DNA of 45,351 nt from an uncultured Lachnospiraceae bacterium (lineage in GTDB: Bacteria; Bacillota; Clostridia; Lachnospirales; Lachnospiraceae), in the NCBI GenBank assembly GCA_910584845.1, contig CAJUDH010000004.1:8881-54231 (forward strand), written 5' to 3'. The notes beneath the pieces were generated by a model, which saw nothing but the letters and a program-made list of their open reading frames with translations, was not told where the DNA came from and made no database searches. The position numbers were made by a program, and so were the translations under genes. Shown here piece by piece: positions 16,906 to 25,273 of this stretch; position 1 is the first letter of the stretch; the number at the start of each line of letters is the position of its first letter.

Positions 16906-17538
16906 ATGAAAGAATTATTTAAGCAGTACAGGATTTGCGCCATTCTTAGAAACATTCCTTCCGGCTGTTTTCTGGACTATGCAGAGGCCTTGTACCATGG
17001 AGGGATCCGGCTGTTTGAGGTGGCTTTAAACTCAGAATCAGCCGGGGAACAGATCCGCATGCTCCGCGAGAAATTTGACGGCCATGCATGGGTAGGGGCG
17101 GGGACCGTGACCACGAAACAACGGTGCCTTGTGGCGAAAGAAGCAGGGGCGCAGTTTTTCCTCACCCCTTCGGTAAGTGAAAACACGTTGAAATTCTGCC
17201 GGGAGAACCACCTTTTGCTTCTCCCCGGCGTTATGACCCCGTCGGATGTAGCTTTCTGCCTGGAATACGGGTATCAGGCCTTAAAACTGTTTCCGGCAGG
17301 GGCTTTCCCCCTTACCTACATAAAGAACCTGAAGGGGCCTTTTGATAATACGGAATATGTGGCTGTGGGAGGGGTTTCCCCGCAGGACATAGGAAAATAT
17401 TTTAAGGCAGGATATATTGGTGTTGGTATTGGAAGTAATTTGGCGCCGGCAGAATATATCCGGGGCAGGCAGTGGGAAAAGGTGGAAAAGCATGTAAAAG
17501 GCCTGATGGCAGGGATAGAGGCAACTGCCAAAGGGTGA
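16906..17538 (+). CDS. KDPG/KHG-type aldolase (Eda/DgaF-like)
   Basis: A 210-residue class I aldolase. Lys127 in ALKLFPAG is the Schiff-base lysine and Glu38 (LFEVAL) the expected catalytic acid/base. GAGTVTT and the C-terminal phosphate-loop region (VGIGSNL) are also present. The ATG at 16906 is chosen because AAGGGGAG precedes it; an upstream ATG at 16852 lacks a good site. Family members split 2-keto-3-deoxy acids to pyruvate and an aldehyde. As the last gene of the plus arm it is the likely exit step, after PLP-dependent formation of a 2-oxo-3-deoxy acid. No dedicated sugar-acid kinase is seen, so the substrate may be unphosphorylated. Confidence 0.85.
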   Translation: MKELFKQYRICAILRNIPSGCFLDYAEALYHGGIRLFEVALNSESAGEQIRMLREKFDGHAWVGAGTVTTKQRCLVAKEAGAQFFLTPSVSENTLKFCRENHLLLLPGVMTPSDVAFCLEYGYQALKLFPAGAFPLTYIKNLKGPFDNTEYVAVGGVSPQDIGKYFKAGYIGVGIGSNLAPAEYIRGRQWEKVEKHVKGLMAGIEATAKG

Positions 17539-17736
17539 AAGGCGGCGCTGCCATCTGCCCTGTAGATGAAACTGCCAAGCTTGACTACCATATCCATACG
17601 GCGGCCTAAGGTGATACCCTGTGGGGGATTGCAGGGCAGTATCCCGGTGAAGGTGCAAGGTATACCGGAATCAAGAAACGGAATGGCCTGATTTCCAACG
17701 TGGCTTATAGGCAATTTCCTGATAAACGGATAGCCC
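17539..17736. other. Convergent intergenic region with several potential hairpins
   Basis: This 198-bp gap lies between the ends of the aldolase (+) and psd (-). By eye it contains GGGAT...ATCCC around an inner TGC/GCA pair (about 17617-17636), GGTATACC, a GGAATCA...TGATTTCC pair and a TATAGG...CCTATA pair (about 17708-17740). No run of T marks a classical terminator and no known RNA family is recognised. Confidence 0.4.
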
Positions 17737-18561
17737 CTATACCCTGGTACCCACCCATTCCCCATAAATGACGGGGGTTTCCTCACCTGCCTGTGAATTT
17801 TCCCAGATACGGGGATTGACGTCCACCGCCCCTTTTTTTAAAAGTAGGATAACCGTTGAGCCGCCAAAAGCAAAATAGCCCTTTTCCATGCCGCGTTTTA
17901 TGGCGCCCTGGTTTTTGTGGTTATGGATTTTCCCGACCATGAGGGCGCCTACTTCCATCTGGATTAAGGGGCCGAAATTCTCCGTGTCGGCCAAGGTATA
18001 TTGCCGGGAATTTTCCAGGTAAACCGGCCGGCATTGCAAGGCTGTCGGCCTGACGCAGTGGAGCACTCCGGGGAGGGATACGTTTTGCACTACTTTTCCG
18101 GAGTCCGGATAACAATAGCGGTGGTAGTTATAAGGGGCCAGGCGGAAGACCAGGCAAAGCCCGCCTTCGTATTTGGCGGCCAGCTGAGGGTTCCGGAGCA
18201 GCTTGGCCAAGGAATAGGTGATATGTTTGACATGGAAACGGCTCCCCTTCCCTATGGGGTAGGCAGTTAAATATCCGTCGCAAGGGCTGACAAGGTGGGA
18301 AGGGTCTTGGTCTATGTCCATATAACGGCTGTCCCTTTTCCGGGTGAAGAACTGGTTGAAAGAACCATACCGTGCCGGGGCATAGGATTCCATAGAAATA
18401 TGGTGCAGCCGGATATAAAAGGGGACCAGCCACCGGGACCCGGCAGAGTCCAGGAACCGGGCGGCCCTGCGGGAAAAACGGGGATGGGTAAGCCTTTTTA
18501 ATAAAGCAGCGCCGACCCTGGTCCCATAAAGGAAACGGACATAAAAAGGGTCTTTTGTCAT
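17737..18561 (-). CDS. psd: Phosphatidylserine decarboxylase proenzyme
   Basis: A 274-residue PSD. The self-cleavage motif FGGST is at 232-236, where Ser235 would become the pyruvoyl group. Asp95 (SPCDG) and His147 (YNYHRYCYP) complete the expected autocleavage triad. It converts phosphatidylserine to phosphatidylethanolamine on the inner membrane face. Its ATG overlaps the pssA stop (ATGA), so the two steps of PE synthesis are translationally coupled. The length is normal for the clostridial type. Confidence 0.93.
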   Translation of the reverse strand: MTKDPFYVRFLYGTRVGAALLKRLTHPRFSRRAARFLDSAGSRWLVPFYIRLHHISMESYAPARYGSFNQFFTRKRDSRYMDIDQDPSHLVSPCDGYLTAYPIGKGSRFHVKHITYSLAKLLRNPQLAAKYEGGLCLVFRLAPYNYHRYCYPDSGKVVQNVSLPGVLHCVRPTALQCRPVYLENSRQYTLADTENFGPLIQMEVGALMVGKIHNHKNQGAIKRGMEKGYFAFGGSTVILLLKKGAVDVNPRIWENSQAGEETPVIYGEWVGTRV

Positions 18562-19202
18562 ACGCGCCAGCCTCCGGCCATCATACCCAAAAGCAGGACC
18601 GTACCCACCGCCAGCATTCCCAGCTTCCCGATCCGCTGGGGTTTGCGGATCCGGATGGGGGAGATAAACAGTACGGCCATAACAAAAAGGAGGGTACCAT
18701 ATACGTGGAAGGTCAGGCCGGGCATCAGGCTGTGGAGCTCATAGATCGCCGGGAGGGCCAGGGCGGCAGTGGTAACAGGCAGGCCCATATATTCCGTCCT
18801 CCCTTGGTCGCAGGCATCCTGCCGTTCTTCTTCCATGACATTAAAATAGGCCAGGCGGATCAAAGCGCACAACAGGTAAGTGGAAGCCGCCATAACGGAA
18901 AAATAGCTTTCCGGCGCCATGGTGTATACGAACAGCGCAGGGAAAATCCCGAAGGCTACAATGTCATTTAAGGAATCAATTTGGATCCCGAACTGCTTTT
19001 CGTGGCGGTTCCGCTTTTTTGTGGAGGCTACGGCCCCGTCAAACATGTCGCAGAAGCCGGCAACCATTAGGCATAGGATCGCCTGCCTTGGCCGGCCGTT
19101 CATCAGCGCCAGGATCCCGTGGAACGCCGTTAAGGTCCCTGCATATGTAAGGATAACCGTGTAATCGTAAAAGCCCAACAAATATTTATTCATTATGCCC
19201 AT
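18558..19202 (-). CDS. pssA: CDP-diacylglycerol-serine O-phosphatidyltransferase
   Basis: A 214-residue CDP-alcohol phosphatidyltransferase with several membrane segments, making phosphatidylserine from CDP-DAG and serine. The active-site pattern DMFDGAVAS...FGIQIDSLND keeps the four aspartates of DxxDGxxAR...GxxxDxxxD, but the usual Arg after Ala is Ser (codon TCC). The frame is open far upstream; the start at 19202 (MGIMNKY) is chosen for its AAGGAG 5 nt away and because residues upstream are low-complexity. The gene overlaps psd by 4 bp and has its own promoter. Confidence 0.9.
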   Translation of the reverse strand: MGIMNKYLLGFYDYTVILTYAGTLTAFHGILALMNGRPRQAILCLMVAGFCDMFDGAVASTKKRNRHEKQFGIQIDSLNDIVAFGIFPALFVYTMAPESYFSVMAASTYLLCALIRLAYFNVMEEERQDACDQGRTEYMGLPVTTAALALPAIYELHSLMPGLTFHVYGTLLFVMAVLFISPIRIRKPQRIGKLGMLAVGTVLLLGMMAGGWRV

Positions 19203-19274
19203 AAAATCTCCTTTTTCCTCTCGTATTCTAGAAAAATTGCCTTCTGTGCCTCTGGAACCATTCCAGTTTAACTT

Positions 19275-19304
19275 ATTATAACACACTTTTTCTATGGCTT
19301 TCAA
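19275..19304 (-). promoter_or_regulatory. pssA-psd promoter
   Basis: On the minus strand, TTGAAA (19299-19304), an 18-nt spacer and TATAAT (19275-19280), about 72 nt upstream of the pssA start. Confidence 0.7.
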
Positions 19305-19383
19305 GTATTGGTCTTTATTTCCTGCATTTTTCCTAATAAACTCCCCGCAAGGCCCCGTTGCTTTGGCAAAGCTGGTAACCGCC

Positions 19384-19483
19384 GCTTCCGGCCCCATAGC
19401 AGGCGGCGGTTTCGGCACAGCGCCATGGTGCAGGCGCCCCCGTATCCTGGCTTCCGGCCCCATGGCAGGCGGCAGTTTCGGCA
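19384..19483. repeat. 34-nt repeat, two copies 66 bp apart
   Basis: Copies at 19384-19417 and 19450-19483 start GCTTCCGGCCCCAT and end TTTCGGCA, with two mismatches. On the minus strand the first copy and its flank contain GGGGCCGGAAGCGGCGG, resembling GGGGCCGGAAACGGCAGG of the 11760-11940 array. Confidence 0.75.
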
Positions 19484-19507
19484 TCGAAAGTAAGTTCGAT
19501 AAATGAC

Positions 19508-19537
19508 TTGCTTTTTCTATGGCTTTTTGTGTATAAT
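19508..19537 (+). promoter_or_regulatory. parE-parC promoter
   Basis: TTGCTT (19508-19513), an 18-nt spacer and a perfect TATAAT (19532-19537), giving a leader of about 175 nt before the parE ATG. Confidence 0.6.
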
Positions 19538-19718
19538 GAGGAAGTGCGTTTAAAGTGCCGACGGCCATAGGGCTGGGGCATTCCCTGGCAAAACTTAGCA
19601 GGCGCCTTGGAAGAGCGGGCCGTAAAAGCAGGCGTAATGCGTAAAGCCTGTCTGTGAAAGGCTTAAGGGCGTTTGTGAAGGGGGCTTGGGGCGCACGGAT
19701 CAAAGATGGAGGAATATC

Positions 19719-21638
19719 ATGGCTAAGACACAATATAATGCGGACAGCATTACCGTCCTGGAAGGCCTGGAGGCAGTGCGGAAGCGGCCAGGGATGTACA
19801 TCGGAGGAGTTGGGGCAAAAGGGCTGAACCATCTGATATACGAGATCGTGGACAATGCGGTAGACGAACATCTGGCCGGGTATTGCGACAGCGTTTGGGT
19901 GGCTTTGGAAGCGGACGGTTCCTGCACGGTGAGGGACAACGGCCGTGGTATCCCGGTTGAGATGCATAAAAAGGGAATGTCTGCGGCGCGTATCGTGTTT
20001 TCCACGCTTCATGCCGGCGGCAAATTTGATAACCAGGCTTACAAGACCAGCGGCGGCCTCCATGGGGTAGGCTCCTCGGTGGTGAACGCCTTGTCGGCCC
20101 GTATGGACGTTAAGATACACCGGAACGGGCAAATCCATCATGACGCCTATGAGCGGGGGATGCCGGTAATCCAGCTGGAAAATGGCCTGCTTCCGGTAAT
20201 GGGGAAGACCAGGCTCACCGGCACGGAGATCAACTTCCTGCCGGACGGGGAGATTTTTGAAAAGACCCATTTCCGGGCAGACTGGATCAAAAGCCGCCTC
20301 CATGAGACGGCATACTTAAACCCGAAGCTGTCTATTTATTATGAAAACCGCCGCCCCGGGGAGGAAGAGGCCCTTTGCTTCCAGGAGCCGGAGGGGCTGG
20401 TGGCCTACGTCAAAGAACTGAATAGCGGCAAAAACGCCATCCACGACCCGATCCATATATCCGATAAATTGGAAGGGATCGAGGTGGAGGTCGCATTCCA
20501 GTTTGTAGACGCCTTTGAAGAAAATATCCTGGGCTTTTGCAACAACATATTTACCCAGGAAGGGGGAACCCACCTGGTTGGCTTTAAGACCCGGTTTACC
20601 CAGATGGTCAATTCCTATGCCCGGGAGCTGGGGGCGTTAAAGGAAAAAGATTCCAATTTTACCGGGGCGGATACCCGAAACGGCATGACCGCCATTGTGG
20701 CGGTAAAACATCCAGACCCTATTTTTGAGGGGCAGACCAAGACCAAGCTGGCCAGCGCCGACGCCACCAAAGCCGTGTTCACAGTCAGCGGCGATTTGCT
20801 GCAGCACTATTTTGACCGCAATGTAGAAGTGCTCAAAGGGATCATTGCCTGTGCGGAAAAATCGGCGAAAATACGCAAAGCAGAAGAGAAAGCCAGGACC
20901 AATATGCTGACCAAGTCAAAGTTTTCCTTTGACAGCAACGGCAAGCTGGCCAACTGCGAGAGCAGGGAAGCGGAGAAATGCGAGATTTTCATCGTGGAGG
21001 GGGATTCTGCCGGCGGTTCGGCCAAGACGGCCCGGAACCGGCAGTACCAGGCTATCTTGCCCATCCGGGGGAAAATCCTAAATGTAGAAAAGGCCTCCAT
21101 GGACAAAGTGCTGGCAAATGCGGAGATCAAGACCATGATCAACGCCTTTGGATGCGGGTTTTCCGAGGGTTACGGCAACGATTTCGATTTGGGGAAGCTT
21201 CGTTACCATAAAATTATCTTAATGACGGATGCGGACGTGGACGGCAGCCATATTGACACGCTCCTTTTGACTTTTTTATACCGGTTTATGCCGGAACTGA
21301 TATACAATGGGCATGTATATATTGCCATGCCGCCCCTTTACAAAGTGATTCCGGGCCGAGGCCAGGAACAATACCTGTATGACGACAAAGAGCTGGAGCG
21401 TTACCGGAAAGGCCACAAGGGGGAATTCCGCCTGCAGCGGTATAAGGGCCTGGGGGAGATGGATCCGGAGCAGCTGTGGGAAACCACCCTGGACCCGGAA
21501 CGGAGGGTTTTGAAACGGGTGGAGATCGAGGATGCCCGGATGGCTTCCGAGGTAACGGAGATGCTCATGGGAAGCGATGTGCCGCCCCGCAGGAAATTCA
21601 TCCATGACCATGCGGACGAGGCGGAGATTGACGCGTGA
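19719..21638 (+). CDS. parE: Type IIA topoisomerase ATPase subunit (ParE-like, topoisomerase IV subunit B)
   Basis: A 639-residue protein. The GHKL ATPase shows Glu42/Asn46 (YEIVDNAVDE), DNGRGIP around 73-79 and GGLHGVGSS around 112-120. The TOPRIM segment has EGDSAGGSAK and DADVDGSHI, and the C-terminal region QRYKGLGEMDPEQLW follows. ATG 19719 has GGAGG 6 nt upstream. It is called ParE rather than GyrB because its partner lacks the GyrA box and no oriC genes are nearby. The GQTKTKLASADATKAV segment is diverged from the usual GQTKTKLG. It should relax and decatenate DNA with the adjacent subunit. Confidence 0.85.
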   Translation: MAKTQYNADSITVLEGLEAVRKRPGMYIGGVGAKGLNHLIYEIVDNAVDEHLAGYCDSVWVALEADGSCTVRDNGRGIPVEMHKKGMSAARIVFSTLHAGGKFDNQAYKTSGGLHGVGSSVVNALSARMDVKIHRNGQIHHDAYERGMPVIQLENGLLPVMGKTRLTGTEINFLPDGEIFEKTHFRADWIKSRLHETAYLNPKLSIYYENRRPGEEEALCFQEPEGLVAYVKELNSGKNAIHDPIHISDKLEGIEVEVAFQFVDAFEENILGFCNNIFTQEGGTHLVGFKTRFTQMVNSYARELGALKEKDSNFTGADTRNGMTAIVAVKHPDPIFEGQTKTKLASADATKAVFTVSGDLLQHYFDRNVEVLKGIIACAEKSAKIRKAEEKARTNMLTKSKFSFDSNGKLANCESREAEKCEIFIVEGDSAGGSAKTARNRQYQAILPIRGKILNVEKASMDKVLANAEIKTMINAFGCGFSEGYGNDFDLGKLRYHKIILMTDADVDGSHIDTLLLTFLYRFMPELIYNGHVYIAMPPLYKVIPGRGQEQYLYDDKELERYRKGHKGEFRLQRYKGLGEMDPEQLWETTLDPERRVLKRVEIEDARMASEVTEMLMGSDVPPRRKFIHDHADEAEIDA

Positions 21639-21678
21639 CGGCAAAGGGCCGTATGGATGCAGAGGAGCGTAGGAGATT

Positions 21679-23913
21679 ATGGCGGAGAAAATATTAACAA
21701 CAGAATTTTCGGAGGAAATGCAGCGCAGCTATCTGAATTACTCCATGAGCGTGATTACGGCCCGGGCGATCCCCGATGCCCGCGACGGATTAAAGCCGGT
21801 GCAGCGCCGGGTGCTTTATGACATGAGTGAGCTGAAGCTGGGTTATGACAAGCCACACCGCAAGTCGGCCCGTATTGTCGGCGACACGATGGGTAAATAC
21901 CATCCCCATGGCGACAGTTCTATCTATGAAACGCTGGTGGTAATGTCCCAGGAATTTAAAAAGGGCATGGCCCTGGTGGACGGCCATGGCAATTTTGGAT
22001 CCATCGAAGGGGATGGCGCTGCGGCTATGCGTTATACCGAGGCCAGGCTGAAAAAATTCGCGGAAGAAGTCTATTTGAAGGATTTAGACAAAACTGTAAA
22101 TTTCGTCTCCAACTACGACGAATCGGAGAAGGAGCCGGAAGTGCTTCCCGTACGGGTGCCAAACCTTTTAGTCAACGGTTCGGAGGGGATTGCCGTAGGC
22201 ATGAGCACCAGCATCCCGCCCCACAACCTAGGGGAGGTTATCGACCTGGTGCAAGCTTATATCGACCGTCCGGATATGGATATGGCGGAGATGATGGCTT
22301 TCATGCCCGGGCCGGATTTCCCTACCGGGGGGATTATTGCCAACAAAAGCGACCTGGCGGAGATCTACGAAACCGGCGTAGGAAAGATCAAGCTCCGGGG
22401 CAAGATGGAAGTGGAGCTGGGCCGCAGGCGCAGCGACAAGGACAAGCTGATTATCAGCGAGATCCCTTATACTATGGTAGGCACAGGAATCAACAAATTC
22501 CTTATGGACGTAGCGGAGCTGGTAGAAAGCCGGAAATTGACGGATGTGGTGGACATTTCCAACCAGTCCAGCAAAGAAGGCATCCGCATCGTGCTGGAGC
22601 TGCGGCGGGATGCAGACGTGGAAAAGATCCAAAACATCCTCTATAAAAAGACCAAGCTGGAGGATACATTCGGGGTCAATATGCTGGCCATTGTCAAGGG
22701 GAGGCCGGAAACTTTAAGCCTCAGGGGGATATTAAAGAATTACCTGGAGTTCCAATATGAAAACGCCACCCGTAAGTATCAGGCGCTTTTGGACAAGGAG
22801 CTTGAAAAAAAGGAAATCCGGGAAGGCCTGATCAAGGCCTGCGACGTGATTGATTTAATTATTGCCATTTTGCGGGGGGCCCGCAATTTAAAAGACGCCA
22901 AGGCCTGCCTGACAAACGGGGACACCTCCAAGATTGCTTTTCGGCAAAAAGGGTGGGAGGATGAGGCAAAACAGCTCCGTTTTACGGAAAAACAAGCGAC
23001 GGCTATTTTGGAAATGCGGCTGTATAAGCTGATTGGCCTGGAGGTCCTGGCTTTACAAAAAGAGTACAAGGAGTGCCTAAGAAAGATTGCCGAATACCAA
23101 AAGGTTTTAGGAAGCAGAAAGAGCATGAATAAAGTGATCCAGAAGGATCTGGAAAATATACGGAAAGAATTTGCCCTGCCAAGGAAAACCCTTATTGAGG
23201 ACGGAAAAGAGGCGGTATATGAGGAAGCGCCTGTGGAAGCCCAAGAGGTAGTTTTTGTCATGGACCGGTTTGGTTACTGCAAGGCCCTGGACAAAGCGGC
23301 CTATGAGCGGAACCGGGAGACCGTGGACGGGGAGTACCCATATGTGCTCCCCTGTATGAATACCGACAAGCTATACGTTTTCACCGACAAAGGGAACTTG
23401 CACCAGGCAAAAGTGATGGACATCCCATTGGGGAAACTGCGGGACAAAGGCACGCCGCTGGACAATATAAGCAAGTATGACGGAAGTAAAGAGGATATTG
23501 TCTGGTTAAGCTCCCGGGATTGCCTGGCAGGGGAAAAGCTGCTGTTTGCTACCCGGATGGCCCTGGTCAAAATGGTGCCGGCGGAAGAATTCCTCACCAA
23601 TAACCGGACCGTGGCGTCTACCAAGCTCCAGGAAGGGGACCAGGTGCTGGCTGTCCGGCCGGTTGGCCAGGAAACCCAGGTGGTGCTTCAGACTTCCCAA
23701 GGCGTGTTCTTGCGGTTTGCCATGGAGGAAATTCCGGAGCTGAAGAAAAATTCCCGGGGGGTACGGGGGATTAAGCTGGAAGAAGGCGAAACTCTGGAAA
23801 AGGTCTATTTCGTCGGGCAGGAGCCGGTAGCCACCTACAAGAAAAAGGAAGTCCGCCTGGATAGGCTGAAGCCGGAAAGGAGGGATGGGAAAGGGAAAAA
23901 AGTGCAAGGATAG
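21679..23913 (+). CDS. parC: Type IIA topoisomerase DNA-cleavage subunit (ParC-like, topoisomerase IV subunit A)
   Basis: A 744-residue protein. The catalytic Tyr119 lies in AAMRYTEARL. The quinolone region HPHGDSSIYE keeps Ser80 and Glu84, equal to the sensitive residues of E. coli ParC. A coiled-coil segment (~360-500) and a short C-terminal wheel follow; the only blade-like motif seen is SRGVRGIKL, and the QRRGGKG GyrA box is absent. That and the length favour topoisomerase IV over gyrase. It follows parE by 40 bp with GTAGGAG upstream and is co-transcribed with it. Confidence 0.85.
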   Translation: MAEKILTTEFSEEMQRSYLNYSMSVITARAIPDARDGLKPVQRRVLYDMSELKLGYDKPHRKSARIVGDTMGKYHPHGDSSIYETLVVMSQEFKKGMALVDGHGNFGSIEGDGAAAMRYTEARLKKFAEEVYLKDLDKTVNFVSNYDESEKEPEVLPVRVPNLLVNGSEGIAVGMSTSIPPHNLGEVIDLVQAYIDRPDMDMAEMMAFMPGPDFPTGGIIANKSDLAEIYETGVGKIKLRGKMEVELGRRRSDKDKLIISEIPYTMVGTGINKFLMDVAELVESRKLTDVVDISNQSSKEGIRIVLELRRDADVEKIQNILYKKTKLEDTFGVNMLAIVKGRPETLSLRGILKNYLEFQYENATRKYQALLDKELEKKEIREGLIKACDVIDLIIAILRGARNLKDAKACLTNGDTSKIAFRQKGWEDEAKQLRFTEKQATAILEMRLYKLIGLEVLALQKEYKECLRKIAEYQKVLGSRKSMNKVIQKDLENIRKEFALPRKTLIEDGKEAVYEEAPVEAQEVVFVMDRFGYCKALDKAAYERNRETVDGEYPYVLPCMNTDKLYVFTDKGNLHQAKVMDIPLGKLRDKGTPLDNISKYDGSKEDIVWLSSRDCLAGEKLLFATRMALVKMVPAEEFLTNNRTVASTKLQEGDQVLAVRPVGQETQVVLQTSQGVFLRFAMEEIPELKKNSRGVRGIKLEEGETLEKVYFVGQEPVATYKKKEVRLDRLKPERRDGKGKKVQG

Positions 23914-24124
23914 GCGCTATGGACAGCAAATCTGTTTATAGTCGAGAACGCATGCACAAAGCATCCAAGCAAGTACCCATGCCTGCTTTGCAGGCGAAGG
24001 GGCCGGCGGATGCATAAAAAATGCCAAAGGCGGCATTTGGGTGCTGGTAGGCCAGCGCAGCAGGCGCGCAGCCCTACAGCAAAATTTGAGGCTTTTACCA
24101 TAATATACGAAAAGGGGAAAAACA
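23914..24124. other. Gap after parC with a weak hairpin
   Basis: AAATGCC (24019-24025) pairs with GGCATTT (24032-24038) around a 6-nt loop; no T-run follows on either strand. GGGGCCGG near 23999 resembles the core of the other intergenic repeats. No gene is seen. Confidence 0.4.
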
Positions 24125-25243
24125 ATGATTGAAACACTGAAAAAACATGCAAGGAAATCAAACACAATCCATGCGGTTGTTTGTATTGTGATTGTCGCCA
24201 TATTGTTGGCCGTTACGCATTTTGCCATATTTGATGTGGCCACCGGGCCGGCCAAGCTGGACATCACCCAGGACCCGGCTACCTACGAAGGGAAATATGT
24301 GACCATTGATGCGGAATATTTTGTATATGATTATGTGGAGCATACCACCACTACCACGAAAAAATACGGTGGGAAAAGCACCAGCATCAATGGCTATAGC
24401 TACATTGTGTTCCAGTCCATAGAGAATGAAGGGGACGAGTCTACCACCTGGTATTTTTACAGCATTTACCTGGATAAGAAAAAACAGGCGGAGATGAGCG
24501 GTAAAATAGACCAGGCTTTGGAATACCTGGGGGATGATACGGACACGGTAGATCCCCCCGAACCGGTATCGATCACCGGTGTCTGGACTCCCATGGAACC
24601 TCAGCTGGAGCGGTATTACCGGAGCGCCCTGGCTGAGATGGAGGTTGTGGAAGGGGAGTATGATAAGATATATTTCTATGAATTGGATACCAAGGAACTC
24701 GGCGGCTTTAACCGTCCTTTGTTCTGGTGCATGATGGCAGTTGCCCTGGGGCTTTTGCTGTTTGGGGTTTATTCGATTATCGGCATTTTCAGTAACGCCT
24801 ATTTGAAAGACATCAACCAATACCTGAAAAAAGATACCAGCGCTTCTATGGAAGCTATCGGAATGGATTTTAGCCGTGCCCATTTGATCGGAAAGCGCAC
24901 ATGGATAGGGGAGAAATGGACGATCTATATGGTCAGCTCCAGGGCAAAACTGATCGCCAATAAGGATCTCCTTTGGGGGTATTATTTCAGGAGGACCGGG
25001 CGCAACAGTGTCAGCGAGATGCGCCTGTATGCCATCAACAAAGTTATATACCATGTACCGCTGTCAGAGAAAGAAACCCATGAAGCCCTGGAATATTACG
25101 GCAACGAGCAGCCGCATATGATCTTAGGCTACAATGCAGATTTGGAGAAAATGTTCTCGAAAGATTTTGAACAGTTTAAGGAGCTGAAATACAATCCCGT
25201 GATGCGGGAAGCGGCAGGGGAAGACGCGTTTAAGGGGATTTAA
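24125..25243 (+). CDS. Two-TM membrane protein of unknown function (possibly DUF6709-like)
   Basis: A 372-residue protein starting at an ATG with AAGGGG upstream. TM1 spans about 16-35 and TM2 about 199-222, enclosing an extracytoplasmic domain of about 160 residues rich in Asp, Glu, Thr and Tyr (EGKYVTIDAEYFVYDY). The ~150-residue cytoplasmic tail contains WTIYMVSSRAKLIANKDLLWGYY and ILGYNADLEKMFSKDFEQFKE. It resembles uncharacterised Lachnospiraceae proteins; the DUF6709 assignment is from memory and tentative. A perfect 20-bp palindrome follows. It is a single gene with no clear operon partner. Confidence 0.8.
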   Translation: MIETLKKHARKSNTIHAVVCIVIVAILLAVTHFAIFDVATGPAKLDITQDPATYEGKYVTIDAEYFVYDYVEHTTTTTKKYGGKSTSINGYSYIVFQSIENEGDESTTWYFYSIYLDKKKQAEMSGKIDQALEYLGDDTDTVDPPEPVSITGVWTPMEPQLERYYRSALAEMEVVEGEYDKIYFYELDTKELGGFNRPLFWCMMAVALGLLLFGVYSIIGIFSNAYLKDINQYLKKDTSASMEAIGMDFSRAHLIGKRTWIGEKWTIYMVSSRAKLIANKDLLWGYYFRRTGRNSVSEMRLYAINKVIYHVPLSEKETHEALEYYGNEQPHMILGYNADLEKMFSKDFEQFKELKYNPVMREAAGEDAFKGI

Positions 25244-25273
25244 GCGATACAAAGGAAAAGAAAATAGACATGA

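Larger units (their letters stand above)
19203..19718. other. Divergent intergenic region (pssA / parE) with promoters and repeats
   Basis: The gap contains the two divergent promoters, a 34-nt repeat in two copies and a 16-nt sequence (CTTTTTCTATGGCTTT) at 19286-19301 and again at 19511-19526. No gene is supported here. Confidence 0.65.

Noticed and set aside
19203..20303. Open upstream extension of pssA that would give a 581-residue protein
   Set aside because: It is the antisense of parE and of repeat-rich intergenic DNA; pssA has its own ribosome site and promoter at 19202-19304.
19719..23913. Gyrase (gyrB-gyrA) rather than topoisomerase IV
   Set aside because: The A subunit is short and lacks the QRRGGKG GyrA box, and no dnaA/recF neighbours are present; some doubt remains without a phylogeny.
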